Of a stretch of 11,656 bases of DNA, positions 1-10,521 are shown piece after piece (positions within the stretch are counted from its first letter, which is position 1; every line of letters begins with the position of its first letter). This stretch comes from Gemmatimonadales bacterium (GTDB lineage Bacteria; Gemmatimonadota; Gemmatimonadetes; Gemmatimonadales; GWC2-71-9): contig JACCSZ010000036.1 of NCBI GenBank assembly GCA_013812695.1, positions 1 through 11,656 of the forward strand, in the 5' to 3' direction. The translations under genes and the position numbers were made by a program. The notes under the pieces are model-generated. The model ran no database searches. It was not told where the DNA came from and saw only the letters and a list, made by a program, of their open reading frames with translations.

Positions 1-97
1 CACCGACCGTACCGCGGATGCGGCCTTCGGCTTCCTTGGCCGCGCCCTTCACGCGGTCCTTGGCACCTTCGGTGGCCAGGTCTTTGTCGTCTGCCAT
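1..97 (-). CDS. CsbD family stress-response protein (N-terminal part, truncated by window edge)
   Basis: Only the first 32 residues are present; the gene runs off the left edge. The visible peptide begins MADDKDLATEGAKDRVKGA and continues with KEAEGRIRGTVG. This Lys/Glu/Gly/Ala-rich helical pattern with a GxxKDxxKGxxKExxGxxxG spacing is the hallmark of CsbD-like proteins, which are short, hydrophilic, general-stress-induced proteins of unknown biochemical function. The ATG at 97 is preceded by a clear Shine-Dalgarno sequence (GAGGAC, complement of 101-106), which supports the start. It is divergent from the Uma2 gene. The CsbD call rests on the N-terminal pattern alone; the C-terminal half cannot be checked here. 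Confidence 0.72.
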   Translation of the reverse strand, partial: MADDKDLATEGAKDRVKGAAKEAEGRIRGTVG

Positions 98-157
98 GAT
101 GTCCTCGCTGTCGGGGTAAGTGGAACCCTTACAAGCTGCCATTGCCGGGCCGCTACG

Positions 158-177
158 ACCGTGACGGTTCTCACGGT
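158..177. repeat. Perfect 7-bp inverted repeat (hairpin or operator candidate)
   Basis: ACCGTGA (158-164), a 6-nt loop, then TCACGGT (171-177) form a perfect dyad between the divergent csbD-like and uma2 genes. There is no T-run on either side, so it is not a standard intrinsic terminator. Its position would suit a regulator binding site. It also coincides with the stop codon of the weak small ORF at 171-323. Confidence 0.35.
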
Positions 178-323
178 ATTTGGGGACAACGGCCGCCTTC
201 GGCGCATGGGCGGGTGCAGGTGAAGGGCGGCGGCACCCAGGAGGCGATGATCCGGACGCGCCCGTCGCTCCCGTCACGGTGCGCCGCGATCTGGGCCCAC
301 TCGCGTTTGAAGGATGAGGCCAT
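171..323 (-). CDS. Possible small hypothetical protein (50 aa), weak call
   Basis: A 50-residue ORF starting at ATG 323 reads MASSFKREWAQIAAHRDG and onward, ending in a Pro/Cys-rich tail. The first 35 to 40 codons have mostly G or C at third positions and a plausible amphipathic opening, unlike typical shadow ORFs. Against it: no clear Shine-Dalgarno sequence, no family I recognise, and the GC-rich background makes long chance ORFs common. If real it would lie between the csbD-like gene and uma2, on the csbD strand. I would treat it as unproven. Confidence 0.2.
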   Translation of the reverse strand: MASSFKREWAQIAAHRDGSDGRVRIIASWVPPPFTCTRPCAEGGRCPQIP

Positions 324-387
324 GCCCCGGCCGGCCGCCATTCTGCCGGATGTGCACCTGTCCCCCTCGGCGCCGAGGCAGCACATT

Positions 388-957
388 ATGGCTATGCCGA
401 TTCCCGCACCTATCCGGGTCCCGAACTTCACCACCGACGACCTTCGCCGGTTCCCGGCCGATGGGCAGCGCTACGAGCTGCTCAACGGAATGCTGCTCGT
501 GACGCCCGCCCCGGGCACGGCCCATCAGATCGTGCTCTCCCGGGTCCAGCTCGCACTCAGCGCCTACCTGGCGCCGGCCGTGCCCGCCTATTGCACCAGT
601 CCCGGCGAGATCGAGATCGAGCCCAGCGTCCTGCTGGATCCCGACCTGCTGGTGTTCCCGTCTTCGTACCCGCCCGGGACGCCATGGACCCGGATCGCCG
701 GCTGGTGGCTCGCGGTCGAGGTGTCGGGCCGCGCATCCCGGGTCTACGACCGCGACTTCAAGCGCGACGCCTATCTGGCGCTGGGGGTGCGAGAGGTGTG
801 GCTGGTGGACCTACAGGACCAGCAGGTGCTGATCTCGCGGGCCGACCAGCCCAAGGATGTTCCCCATCGAGCGTCGCTGCTGTGGCATCCTCCGGAAATG
901 CCGGCCCCGCTCCGCATCGACCTCGGTAAGGTTTTCGAGGGTCTCGGCCGAGGGTAA
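388..957 (+). CDS. Uma2 family (DUF820) putative PD-(D/E)XK nuclease
   Basis: The 189-residue product has the layout of the Uma2 fold, a restriction-endonuclease-like domain common in cyanobacteria and environmental bacteria; its cellular role is not established. Visible motifs are the N-terminal YELLNGMLLVTPAP block (E30), PDLLVF (D86), the core strand LAVEVSG (E111), then YDRDFKRDAYLALGV with K125, and REVWLVD. D86, E111 and K125 are the expected catalytic set, so the enzyme looks intact. I chose ATG 388 because the family N-terminus begins shortly before NFTTDDLRRFP and GAGG (375-378) sits 9 nt upstream. ATG 394 is an alternative, and a start as early as 142 is open but unsupported. The gene stands alone and ends 13 nt before the convergent ABC ATPase gene. 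Confidence 0.85.
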   Translation: MAMPIPAPIRVPNFTTDDLRRFPADGQRYELLNGMLLVTPAPGTAHQIVLSRVQLALSAYLAPAVPAYCTSPGEIEIEPSVLLDPDLLVFPSSYPPGTPWTRIAGWWLAVEVSGRASRVYDRDFKRDAYLALGVREVWLVDLQDQQVLISRADQPKDVPHRASLLWHPPEMPAPLRIDLGKVFEGLGRG

Positions 958-970
958 CCGAGCCAGTAGT

Positions 971-1972
<1,002 letters not shown>

Positions 1973-2002
1973 CGACCGCCGCACGCGGATCGGGACGCGC
2001 CT

Positions 2003-2082
2003 GCTCCCGTCATCCCGAGCGCAGCGAAGGAGCCATGCCTCAAGGTATGCCTCCTTCGCTGCGCTCAGGATGACTCGGGAGC
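2003..2082. repeat. 80-bp near-perfect palindromic repeat (REP-like)
   Basis: The left arm starts GCTCCCGTCATCCCGAGCGC at 2003 and the right arm is its near-exact reverse complement ending at 2082. The arms are about 38 to 42 nt and differ by a 2-nt indel, a few substitutions and little loop. It would form a long hairpin in the transcript. Translations of such elements give peptides like SHPERSEGG and VILSAAKE, which I recognise as a common artefact of dispersed repeats in many GC-rich genomes. It spans the 3' end of the DppD-type gene and most of the gap before the DppF-type gene. No T-run follows it, so it is unlikely to be an intrinsic terminator; mRNA stabilisation or differential expression is possible. 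Confidence 0.85.
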
Positions 2083-3071
2083 ACGCTCGCCATGCCGATC
2101 GGACCATCCCCCTCCGCCAGCCAGCACCGCATCCGATGCCCCTCCCCAACCGTCATCAGCTCCGGCGGCAGCTCGCTCTTGTCGAACGCCTGCGGGCACC
2201 GCGGCCGGAACCGGCAGCCGGACGGCCACGCGGTGGGCGGAGGGACGGTGCCGCGAATCGGCGTCAGGCGCGTGACCGGCCCTGTGATGCGGGGGACCGA
2301 GGCGAACAGTCCCTGGGTGTAGGGATGCGACGGCCTGGCGAACAGATCCCCGGTCCGCGCCTCTTCGACGATCTGCCCGGCGTACATGACCGCGACCCGA
2401 TCCGCCCGGCCGGCGACGATGCCCAGATCGTGCGTGATCAGCAGTACGGCCATCCCGCGCCGGCGCCGCAGATCGTCGAGCACTTCCAGGATCTGCGCCT
2501 GCACGGTCACGTCGAGCGCGGTCGTCGGTTCATCCGCCACCAATATCTCGGGCTCGGCCGAGAGCGCGATGGCGATCATGACCCGCTGGCGCATCCCGCC
2601 GCTCAACTGGTGCGGATAGGCCCGGAGCCGCGCGGCTGAATCCGAGATCCCGACCTCGTCCAGCAGCCCCCGCGCCCGCTCCCACGCCTCGGCCTTCGAC
2701 ACGGGGAGATGCGCCAGCACGCCTTCGGCGATCTGATCGCCCACGGTGAAGACGGGATTGAGGCTGGTCATCGGATCCTGAAAGATCATCCCGATGCGCT
2801 TGCCGCGGATGCGTCGCAGCGCCTCGCCGCGGAGCGCCAGCACGTCGGTATCGCCGAGCTGGATGACACTGCCGGCGTCGATCCGGCCGGGCTCCGGCAC
2901 GAGCCGGAGGAGCGCCAGGCTCGTCAGGCTCTTGCCGCAGCCGGACTCGCCGACCAGCGCCAGCGTCTCGCCGCGGTCGAGCGAGAAGCTCACCCCGTCC
3001 ACCGGGTGAAGCCGGCCGCCGGAGACCGGAAACGAGATGCGGAGATCGCGGACGTCGAGGACTCGGGTCAT
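2040..3071 (-). CDS. dppD: Peptide ABC transporter ATP-binding protein, DppD/OppD type
   Basis: This is the 343-residue partner ATPase of the importer. Motifs: Walker A GESGCGKS (41-48), Q-loop Q98, signature LSGGMRQR (156-163), Walker B ILVADEP with E181, H-loop H214 in ITHD, then the oligopeptide-type C-terminal extension after HPYTQGLFASVP. The extension has only three of the usual four cysteines (C286, C292, C316); the position where the other usually lies reads FDKSEL. The ATG start at 3071 overlaps the previous gene's TGA in an ATGA motif, which indicates translational coupling. The last 14 residues (about 330-343, including SHPERSEGG) and the stop codon are encoded by the palindromic repeat, so the original protein probably ended a little earlier. 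Substrate is likely peptides, but nickel or other solutes are carried by relatives. Confidence 0.93.
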   Translation of the reverse strand: MTRVLDVRDLRISFPVSGGRLHPVDGVSFSLDRGETLALVGESGCGKSLTSLALLRLVPEPGRIDAGSVIQLGDTDVLALRGEALRRIRGKRIGMIFQDPMTSLNPVFTVGDQIAEGVLAHLPVSKAEAWERARGLLDEVGISDSAARLRAYPHQLSGGMRQRVMIAIALSAEPEILVADEPTTALDVTVQAQILEVLDDLRRRRGMAVLLITHDLGIVAGRADRVAVMYAGQIVEEARTGDLFARPSHPYTQGLFASVPRITGPVTRLTPIRGTVPPPTAWPSGCRFRPRCPQAFDKSELPPELMTVGEGHRMRCWLAEGDGPIGMASVLPSHPERSEGGIP

Positions 3072-3910
3072 GCGCCTCGGGGATCGAGGGCGTCGCGCAG
3101 GGCGTCGCCGACCAGATTGGTGGCCAGCACGGTGAGCGTGATCGCGATGCCGGGAAAGATGCCGACCCAGGGCGCCGCCTCCAGCACCGGACGCGCGTCC
3201 ATGATCATCCCGCCCCAGGACGGCGCCGGCGGCTGCACGCCCAGGCCCAGGAACGAGAGGCCCGCCTCGAGCAGGATCACGTCGCCTACGCCGAGCGTCG
3301 CGGCCACGAGCAGCGGTCCGGCGGTATTGACCAGCAGATGGCGGAAGATAATCCGTCGCCGCGAGGCGCCGAGCGCCTCCGCCGCCCGCACGAAGCTCTC
3401 TTCGCGAAGCCGGAGCGTCTCGGCCCGCACGAGGCGGCTGGTGGTGAACCAGCCCGTGGTGCCGATGATCAGGATGAGGATGATGAGCGGAACGCGCTCG
3501 GGAACCGCGAGCACCAGCAGCAGCAGGAACAGCCGCGGCACGGCGAGGGCGCCATCCACCAGCCGCATCAGCGCGGCATCGACGGCCCCGCCCCAGTAGC
3601 CGGCCACGAGCCCGACGGCCGCGCCAAGCGTCAAGGACAACGTCACCGCGAGCGCGGCCACCGAGAGCGAGATCCGCGCGCCGCTCACCACCCGCGACAG
3701 CACGTCCCGGCTCAACTGGTCGGTGCCGAACGGGTGCTCAGCGCTCGGAGGCGTGCTCGCGAGCTCCAACAGGTCGAACTGCCGGAACGGATCCGGCAGG
3801 AGCGCGGGACCGAGCAGTGCCAGGCCCGCCACGAAGCCGAGAAACACGAGCCCGGCCCGGCCGCGCGGCGTGCGCCAGGCCATCCGGAGGCCCTCTGCCA
3901 CTACGCTCAC
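3068..3910 (-). CDS. dppC: Peptide ABC transporter permease, DppC/OppC type
   Basis: This inner-membrane permease of 280 residues has one N-terminal membrane segment (about 21-38), then a periplasmic stretch with the family block HPFGTDQLSRDVLSRV (59-74), and a five-helix BPD_transp_1 core. The coupling-helix EAA region is FVRAAEALGASRRRIIFRH (173-191), followed by LSFLGLGVQPPAPSWGGMI (218-236) and the C-terminal LRDALDPR. The GTG at 3910 overlaps the TGA of the upstream permease (GTGA). An ATG at 3883 gives a 271-residue version and has a better Shine-Dalgarno sequence (AGAGGG, 3891-3896, 7 nt away), so the true start is uncertain by nine codons. The downstream overlap with the DppD-type ATPase is also 4 nt. 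Confidence 0.92.
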   Translation of the reverse strand: MSVVAEGLRMAWRTPRGRAGLVFLGFVAGLALLGPALLPDPFRQFDLLELASTPPSAEHPFGTDQLSRDVLSRVVSGARISLSVAALAVTLSLTLGAAVGLVAGYWGGAVDAALMRLVDGALAVPRLFLLLLVLAVPERVPLIILILIIGTTGWFTTSRLVRAETLRLREESFVRAAEALGASRRRIIFRHLLVNTAGPLLVAATLGVGDVILLEAGLSFLGLGVQPPAPSWGGMIMDARPVLEAAPWVGIFPGIAITLTVLATNLVGDALRDALDPRGA

Positions 3911-4872
3911 GAGAGCCGGACCCGAGGATCCAGGAACGCGTATGCGACATCGCTCAGCAGGCTGGCCACGATCACGATCGTGGCCACCAGGACCGACGCG
4001 CCCATCAGGAGCGGATAGTCGCGGCCGTTTACCGCGGCTGCCGCGAGCGAGCCCAGCCCCGGCCAGGCGAACACGGTCTCGACGAACACCGAGCCGCTCA
4101 CGAGGATCGGCAGCCAGAGTCCGAACAGGGTGAGCACCGGAAAGAGCGCGTTGCGCCAGCCGTGGCGCCAGATCACCTGGCGCTCGGACAGCCCTTTGGC
4201 GCGGGCGGTCACGATGTAAGGAAGCCGAAGGGTCTCCAGCATGGCGTTTCGCTGGTAGCGCATCGTGCCTGCGATGCTCACCAGCGAGAGGGTCAGCGCC
4301 GGAAGCACTAGGTGCCGGAGCACGTCGGCCGCGGCGGCGAGCGTACCGCCGGCGATCAAGGGGTCGCGCATGCCGGCGGGCGGCAGCAGGTGCCAGCGAA
4401 CGCCGACGATGCCGGCGAGCACCAGCCCGAGCCAGAATGACGGCGTCGCGTACCCCGCGAGCGAGAGCGTCGTGAGCCACCGGTCTTCCGCGCTGCCCTT
4501 GCGCACCGCCTGCCGGACGCCGAGCCAGAGTCCCACGGTAAAGTTGAGCACCAGCACCGTCCCGCCGAGGAGCGCGGTGGCAGGGAGGCGCTCGGCGAGG
4601 AGACCGACCACCGGACGGCCGTATTCGATCGATACGCCCAGATCGCCCCGCGCGAGGCCGCCGACGAAGGTGCCGAGCTGCTCGAGCAGAGGCCGGTCGA
4701 GCCCGTAGCGCGCCTGGAGCGCCTCGCGCTGCACGCTGGTCAAGGGCCGGCCGGCGCCCTCGCGCGCGAGCGGATCGCCGGGCAGCAGATGGGTGAGCAG
4801 GAACAGCAGGACGACGGCGACGGCCAGCGTGAGCGCGGCCTGCAGCGTGCGGCGGAGCAGCCAGTGCCGCAC
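3907..4872 (-). CDS. dppB: Peptide ABC transporter permease, DppB/OppB type
   Basis: This 321-residue inner-membrane permease opens with MRHWLLRRTLQ (initiator GTG) and a first membrane helix ending THLLPGDP, the standard DppB/OppB N-terminus. Other family marks are RYGLDRPL (55-62), RGDLGVS (75-81), ATPSFWLGL (142-150), the EAA coupling region around ARAKGLSERQVIWRHGWRNA (223-242), ETVFAWPGLG (265-274) and the terminal LDPRVR. The frame is open further upstream, but that part lies inside the binding-protein gene and lacks family similarity. GTG 4872 lies 2 nt after the TAA of the binding-protein gene, so the two are almost certainly translated from one message. It pairs with the DppC-type permease to form the membrane channel. 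Confidence 0.93.
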   Translation of the reverse strand: MRHWLLRRTLQAALTLAVAVVLLFLLTHLLPGDPLAREGAGRPLTSVQREALQARYGLDRPLLEQLGTFVGGLARGDLGVSIEYGRPVVGLLAERLPATALLGGTVLVLNFTVGLWLGVRQAVRKGSAEDRWLTTLSLAGYATPSFWLGLVLAGIVGVRWHLLPPAGMRDPLIAGGTLAAAADVLRHLVLPALTLSLVSIAGTMRYQRNAMLETLRLPYIVTARAKGLSERQVIWRHGWRNALFPVLTLFGLWLPILVSGSVFVETVFAWPGLGSLAAAAVNGRDYPLLMGASVLVATIVIVASLLSDVAYAFLDPRVRLS

Positions 4873-4874
4873 TC

Positions 4875-6521
4875 TTAGTAGCCGGCCGTGCCGCGCGGCG
4901 CCGGCTCGGCCACCGTCCACTCGCGGAGCGCGAGCCACGACGATTCCGGCCGGATACGTACGTTCGTGAAGCGCCGGTGGACGACGAACAGGTAATTCAG
5001 CCCGTACATGAACACTGCGGGCGCGCCGGCCTCGATGCGCCGCAGCACGGCTCGCCAGGCCTCGGGCGCGGCGTCGGTGGCCTGCCCGGCCACCTCGAGC
5101 AGCGAGTCCACGACCGGGTCGCAGTAGCGCGCGACGTTAGTGCTGCCCTCGCACGACCACCCCTGCCCCAGGCCGGTCGGCGACGGATCCTGCGCGGTCG
5201 ACGCGAAATCGATGTCGAACCGGCCCGCGGTCCGGCGCTCGTTGTACACCGGGAAATCGAACCGCTCGAATTGGACGCGGATGCCGACCTGGCGGAGCTG
5301 CTCCTGTATCTGAAGCGCGAGCTGCTGACGGATGGCGCTGCTGTTGGTGGTCGACAGCGTCAGGGCGAGCGGCCGCCCCACGCGGTCGAGCACCCCATCG
5401 CCGTCGTGGTCCTTCCACCCGCGTGCCGCCAGCAGTCGCCGCGCCTCATGCACGTTCGCGCCCAGCGGTGGCGGCGCGCCGTGCCGGATCCACAGGATGG
5501 GAGAGGTCGGGCCATAGGGAACCTGGGCCGCGTTGCCCAGAGTCGCGCGGACCATCCGCCGCCGGTCGAGCGCGAGGCCGATTGCCCGGCGCACGTCGCG
5601 CTCGCTGAGGATCGGATGCGGGCGGTCGCGGTCGCGCGGGTCGCGCTGGTTGAAGAGCAGGAAGCCGACGGTGGACGTCGGCACCGGCACCACGCGCAGG
5701 TCGCTCCGCGCGGCCACCCGCGCCACGTTGCTCCGCGGCGACGGGATGTTGTCCATCGCGTCCGCCTCGCCGCCGAGCACCATGTTGAGCCGGGCATCGG
5801 GATCGGCGGCGAGCCGGAACAGGACCCGACGAATGGCGGGGACGCCCAGGAAGAAGCGCTCGTTGGCCGCCAGCTCGACGTACTGTCCCGATACGCGCCG
5901 CACCCAGCGGTACGGCCCGCTGCCGACCGGCGCCTGCACGAACGGCGCACCGGCCAGCGCCAACGGCGGAATGCCCGCGAGCAGGTGGGACGGCAGCGGC
6001 GCCGTGTGAAACACCGCGTCGTAGAGTTGCTCGGCATACGGCTGCGTGTACTGGAACACCACGCGACGGTCACCCTCGGCGCGAACGGCGCTGATCCGCC
6101 GGAGCAGCCCGGCGAGCTGCGGCGCGATCGCCGGGTCGCGTGCGCGCGTGAAGGTGAAGACGACGTCCTTCGCCGTGACGGGCACGCCGTCGTGCCAGGT
6201 GGCGCGCGGGTCGAGGTCGAACGCCAGCGTCACCGAGTCTCGCCGCGTCCAGCTCCGGGCCAGGCGCGGCACGAACGCCCGGTCGCCGGCCGTGATCAGC
6301 GTGGGCCCGAGCTCGGCGAGCCGCAGGAAGAGCTGATCGGCGACGTCGGTGTTGGCGATCGAGGCGTGCGGGCCTTCCATCAGCGTCGGAACCGGCACGG
6401 TGGCTTCTCCACCCGTCGCGATCACGATGCTCGACTGCGCCGCGACGCCGTGCGGATGCACGGTCGCCAGCGTCGCGACGAGGCTCGCGCCAAGCGAGAC
6501 TCCGAGCGTCCAGCGCGTCAC
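4875..6521 (-). CDS. Extracellular solute-binding protein family 5 (DppA/OppA type)
   Basis: The 548-residue product is the substrate receptor of the importer. A signal peptide is visible: positive MTRW, a hydrophobic core (about 5-21), and a likely cleavage after VAA (A28|Q29). There is no lipobox cysteine, so it is probably a free periplasmic protein, fitting a diderm cell. Family marks: RSWTRRDSVTLAFDL (89-103) leading into WHDGVPVTAKDVVFTF (109-124), GSGPYRW (200-206), the calcium-loop-like DHDGDGVLD (371-379) and QLALQIQEQLRQVGI (400-414). C457 and C467 could form a disulfide. The initiator is GTG at 6521, with GGAG (complement 6527-6530) 5 nt away. It is the first gene of the operon. 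The family binds di- and oligopeptides, nickel chelates, opines or glycans; the ligand cannot be read from the sequence. Confidence 0.93.
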   Translation of the reverse strand: MTRWTLGVSLGASLVATLATVHPHGVAAQSSIVIATGGEATVPVPTLMEGPHASIANTDVADQLFLRLAELGPTLITAGDRAFVPRLARSWTRRDSVTLAFDLDPRATWHDGVPVTAKDVVFTFTRARDPAIAPQLAGLLRRISAVRAEGDRRVVFQYTQPYAEQLYDAVFHTAPLPSHLLAGIPPLALAGAPFVQAPVGSGPYRWVRRVSGQYVELAANERFFLGVPAIRRVLFRLAADPDARLNMVLGGEADAMDNIPSPRSNVARVAARSDLRVVPVPTSTVGFLLFNQRDPRDRDRPHPILSERDVRRAIGLALDRRRMVRATLGNAAQVPYGPTSPILWIRHGAPPPLGANVHEARRLLAARGWKDHDGDGVLDRVGRPLALTLSTTNSSAIRQQLALQIQEQLRQVGIRVQFERFDFPVYNERRTAGRFDIDFASTAQDPSPTGLGQGWSCEGSTNVARYCDPVVDSLLEVAGQATDAAPEAWRAVLRRIEAGAPAVFMYGLNYLFVVHRRFTNVRIRPESSWLALREWTVAEPAPRGTAGY

Positions 6522-6562
6522 GGCAACTCCGGAGTGAACGATGTAGAGGGGGTGGTCTGCAG

Positions 6563-6592
6563 AATCTAGCAGGGGCGTGGCGGCGCTGTCAG
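6563..6592 (-). promoter_or_regulatory. Sigma-70-like promoter for the ABC transporter operon
   Basis: On the minus strand, CTGACA (complement of 6587-6592) is separated by 18 nt from TAGATT (complement of 6563-6568). The latter is preceded by TGC, giving an extended -10 (TGnTAnnnT). The predicted transcript starts about 35 nt before the GTG of the binding-protein gene. The -35 box contains the TGA stop of the upstream transferase gene. This is a consensus match only. Confidence 0.5.
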
Positions 6593-7434
6593 CGGCTGGC
6601 CGTACCGGACCAGGTCCACTCGGGCGATCGGAATCGGCCGGCGAGTGCCTCCGCCCGCTCGAGGATGGGCGTCGCGGCGGCTCCCTGTCGCGACACTCCC
6701 CAGCGCCGGCGCGCGGCGCTCACCACCGAGCGGGCCGCCTCCTCCCACCCGACCTCGCGACCGATGGCCCGGCGGAGGGTCGAAGAACGCTCGGCCCCCC
6801 CGCCGGTCGCAGGGATGCCCCGGCGGCTCACGGCGCCCACGATGGTCTGGTCTCCATCGAGCAACACGCTGCCATGCTGCAGCAGCGCCGTGCCCCGACG
6901 AAGCTGGGCGCTGCCGACGAGCTTCCCACCGTCCGCGAGCAGCTCCCCCCCCGCCGCGGCGGCGAAGCACGCGCCCGCGTCGACGGGCACGGCGGCACCG
7001 GCGGGTGCCAGCTCGGTCGCCGCGCCGAGGGAGCGGAGCGCGTCGCGAAGCACGAGGTGAATCTCCTCGTACGCTTCACGAAGGCCCCCAAAGCCTGTGC
7101 ATGGCGCCGCGACGGCGTAGGTCAGCTCGCCGTCATGCCATACCGCGCGACCGCCCGTAGGCCGGCGGACCACGCTGATGCCGAGCGACGCGATGCGGTC
7201 CGCGTCGTACCGGCGACCCGCCGGCTCGTGGCGGCCGAACGAGAGGCAGGGTTCCCACGCATACAGCCGGAGCCAGCGCTCCCCGGCTTCGGCACGCTCG
7301 AGCAGGGTGGAGTCGATGGCCATGTTGAGCCAGCCGGGGCGGCGGATGGGGTCGGACCAGAGGGTGAACGGCTGCGGGGGTCCGACCGGCCCGGCCATCC
7401 CGAGCGGCGCTGTCATCCCGAGCGGCGCTGTCAT
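6589..7434 (-). CDS. Lipoate/octanoate-protein transferase (LipM/LplA family, BPL/LPL domain)
   Basis: This 281-residue protein has the biotin/lipoate ligase catalytic fold. Motifs: YAWEPCLSFGRHE (58-70), the acyl-binding loop RRPTGGRAVWHDGELTYAV (90-108) with H100, the catalytic lysine region GGKLVGSAQ (K171), and LLQHGSVLLD (184-193). A cysteine, C156, lies 15 residues before K171 in ACFA...GGELLADGGK. That spacing resembles the active-site cysteine of LipM octanoyltransferases, so acyl transfer from octanoyl-ACP is more likely than ATP-dependent ligation. It follows gcvP by 36 nt, so GcvH is its probable substrate. The start is uncertain: ATGs at 7434, 7416 and 7398 all lie in an 18-bp tandem repeat that encodes MTAPLG twice; the family-like sequence begins only at PFTLWSDP. 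Confidence 0.85.
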   Translation of the reverse strand: MTAPLGMTAPLGMAGPVGPPQPFTLWSDPIRRPGWLNMAIDSTLLERAEAGERWLRLYAWEPCLSFGRHEPAGRRYDADRIASLGISVVRRPTGGRAVWHDGELTYAVAAPCTGFGGLREAYEEIHLVLRDALRSLGAATELAPAGAAVPVDAGACFAAAAGGELLADGGKLVGSAQLRRGTALLQHGSVLLDGDQTIVGAVSRRGIPATGGGAERSSTLRRAIGREVGWEEAARSVVSAARRRWGVSRQGAAATPILERAEALAGRFRSPEWTWSGTASR

Positions 7435-7440
7435 CCGAGT
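7396..7440. repeat. 18-bp tandem repeat at the start of the lipoyl-transferase gene
   Basis: CATCCCGAGCGGCGCTGT occurs twice in direct succession (7396-7413, 7414-7431), followed by a degenerate third start CATCCGAGT. The 13-nt core GTCATCCCGAGCG is identical to part of the left arm of the palindrome at 2003-2082, suggesting a shared repeat family. Each copy brings its own in-frame ATG on the minus strand. Confidence 0.75.
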
Positions 7441-7470
7441 GACACTGCTTCAGGCTCCGCCTGCCCAGCG

Positions 7471-10371
<2,901 letters not shown>

Positions 10372-10433
10372 CGCGAACGATTGCTCCTGCTGGGGAAGGC
10401 CTCGAGCCGGTGGAGCGCCGTCATCGCGGCCAC

Positions 10434-10465
10434 AAAAATGCCCCGAGACCACGCGCTCGGGGCAT
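10434..10465 (-). terminator. Intrinsic terminator or attenuator between gcvH and gcvP
   Basis: On the minus strand, ATGCCCCGAG, an 8-nt loop and CTCGGGGCAT form a perfect 10-bp GC-rich stem (10438-10447 paired with 10456-10465). It is followed at once by a T-run (complement of 10434-10438). This is the textbook layout of a Rho-independent terminator. It lies 57 nt after the gcvH stop and about 63 nt before the gcvP start. I see no good promoter between it and gcvP, so partial read-through is likely. Confidence 0.8.
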
Positions 10466-10521
10466 CGTACGATCGCATTCCACTGTCACCCGAATCCACG
10501 CGAGCCACCCGCACCGCGACC

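Larger units (their letters stand above)
98..387. other. Divergent intergenic region between csbD-like gene and uma2
   Basis: This 290-nt stretch must hold the promoters for both flanking genes. I see no convincing -35/-10 pair on either strand. It contains the csbD-side Shine-Dalgarno sequence (101-106), a perfect 7-bp inverted repeat (158-177) and a weak minus-strand small ORF (171-323). The plus-strand frame of uma2 stays open back to about 142, but the upstream residues do not look like an Uma2 N-terminus. Confidence 0.6.

Noticed and set aside
142..387. An 82-residue N-terminal extension of the Uma2 protein
   Set aside because: The added sequence has no similarity to Uma2 N-termini and crosses the divergent regulatory region; the ATG at 388 has a Shine-Dalgarno sequence and the right family start.
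2003..2082. Palindrome as an intrinsic terminator between dppD and dppF
   Set aside because: There is no T-run on the minus strand after the stem, and the downstream gene has no obvious promoter of its own.
4977..6569. A 530-codon plus-strand open frame opposite the binding-protein gene
   Set aside because: The opposite strand encodes a clear signal-peptide-bearing family 5 binding protein; this frame has shadow-like composition and no motif.
10372..10521. A glycine riboswitch upstream of gcvP
   Set aside because: I see no glycine aptamer consensus or tandem aptamer layout; the only clear structure is a simple hairpin with a T-run.
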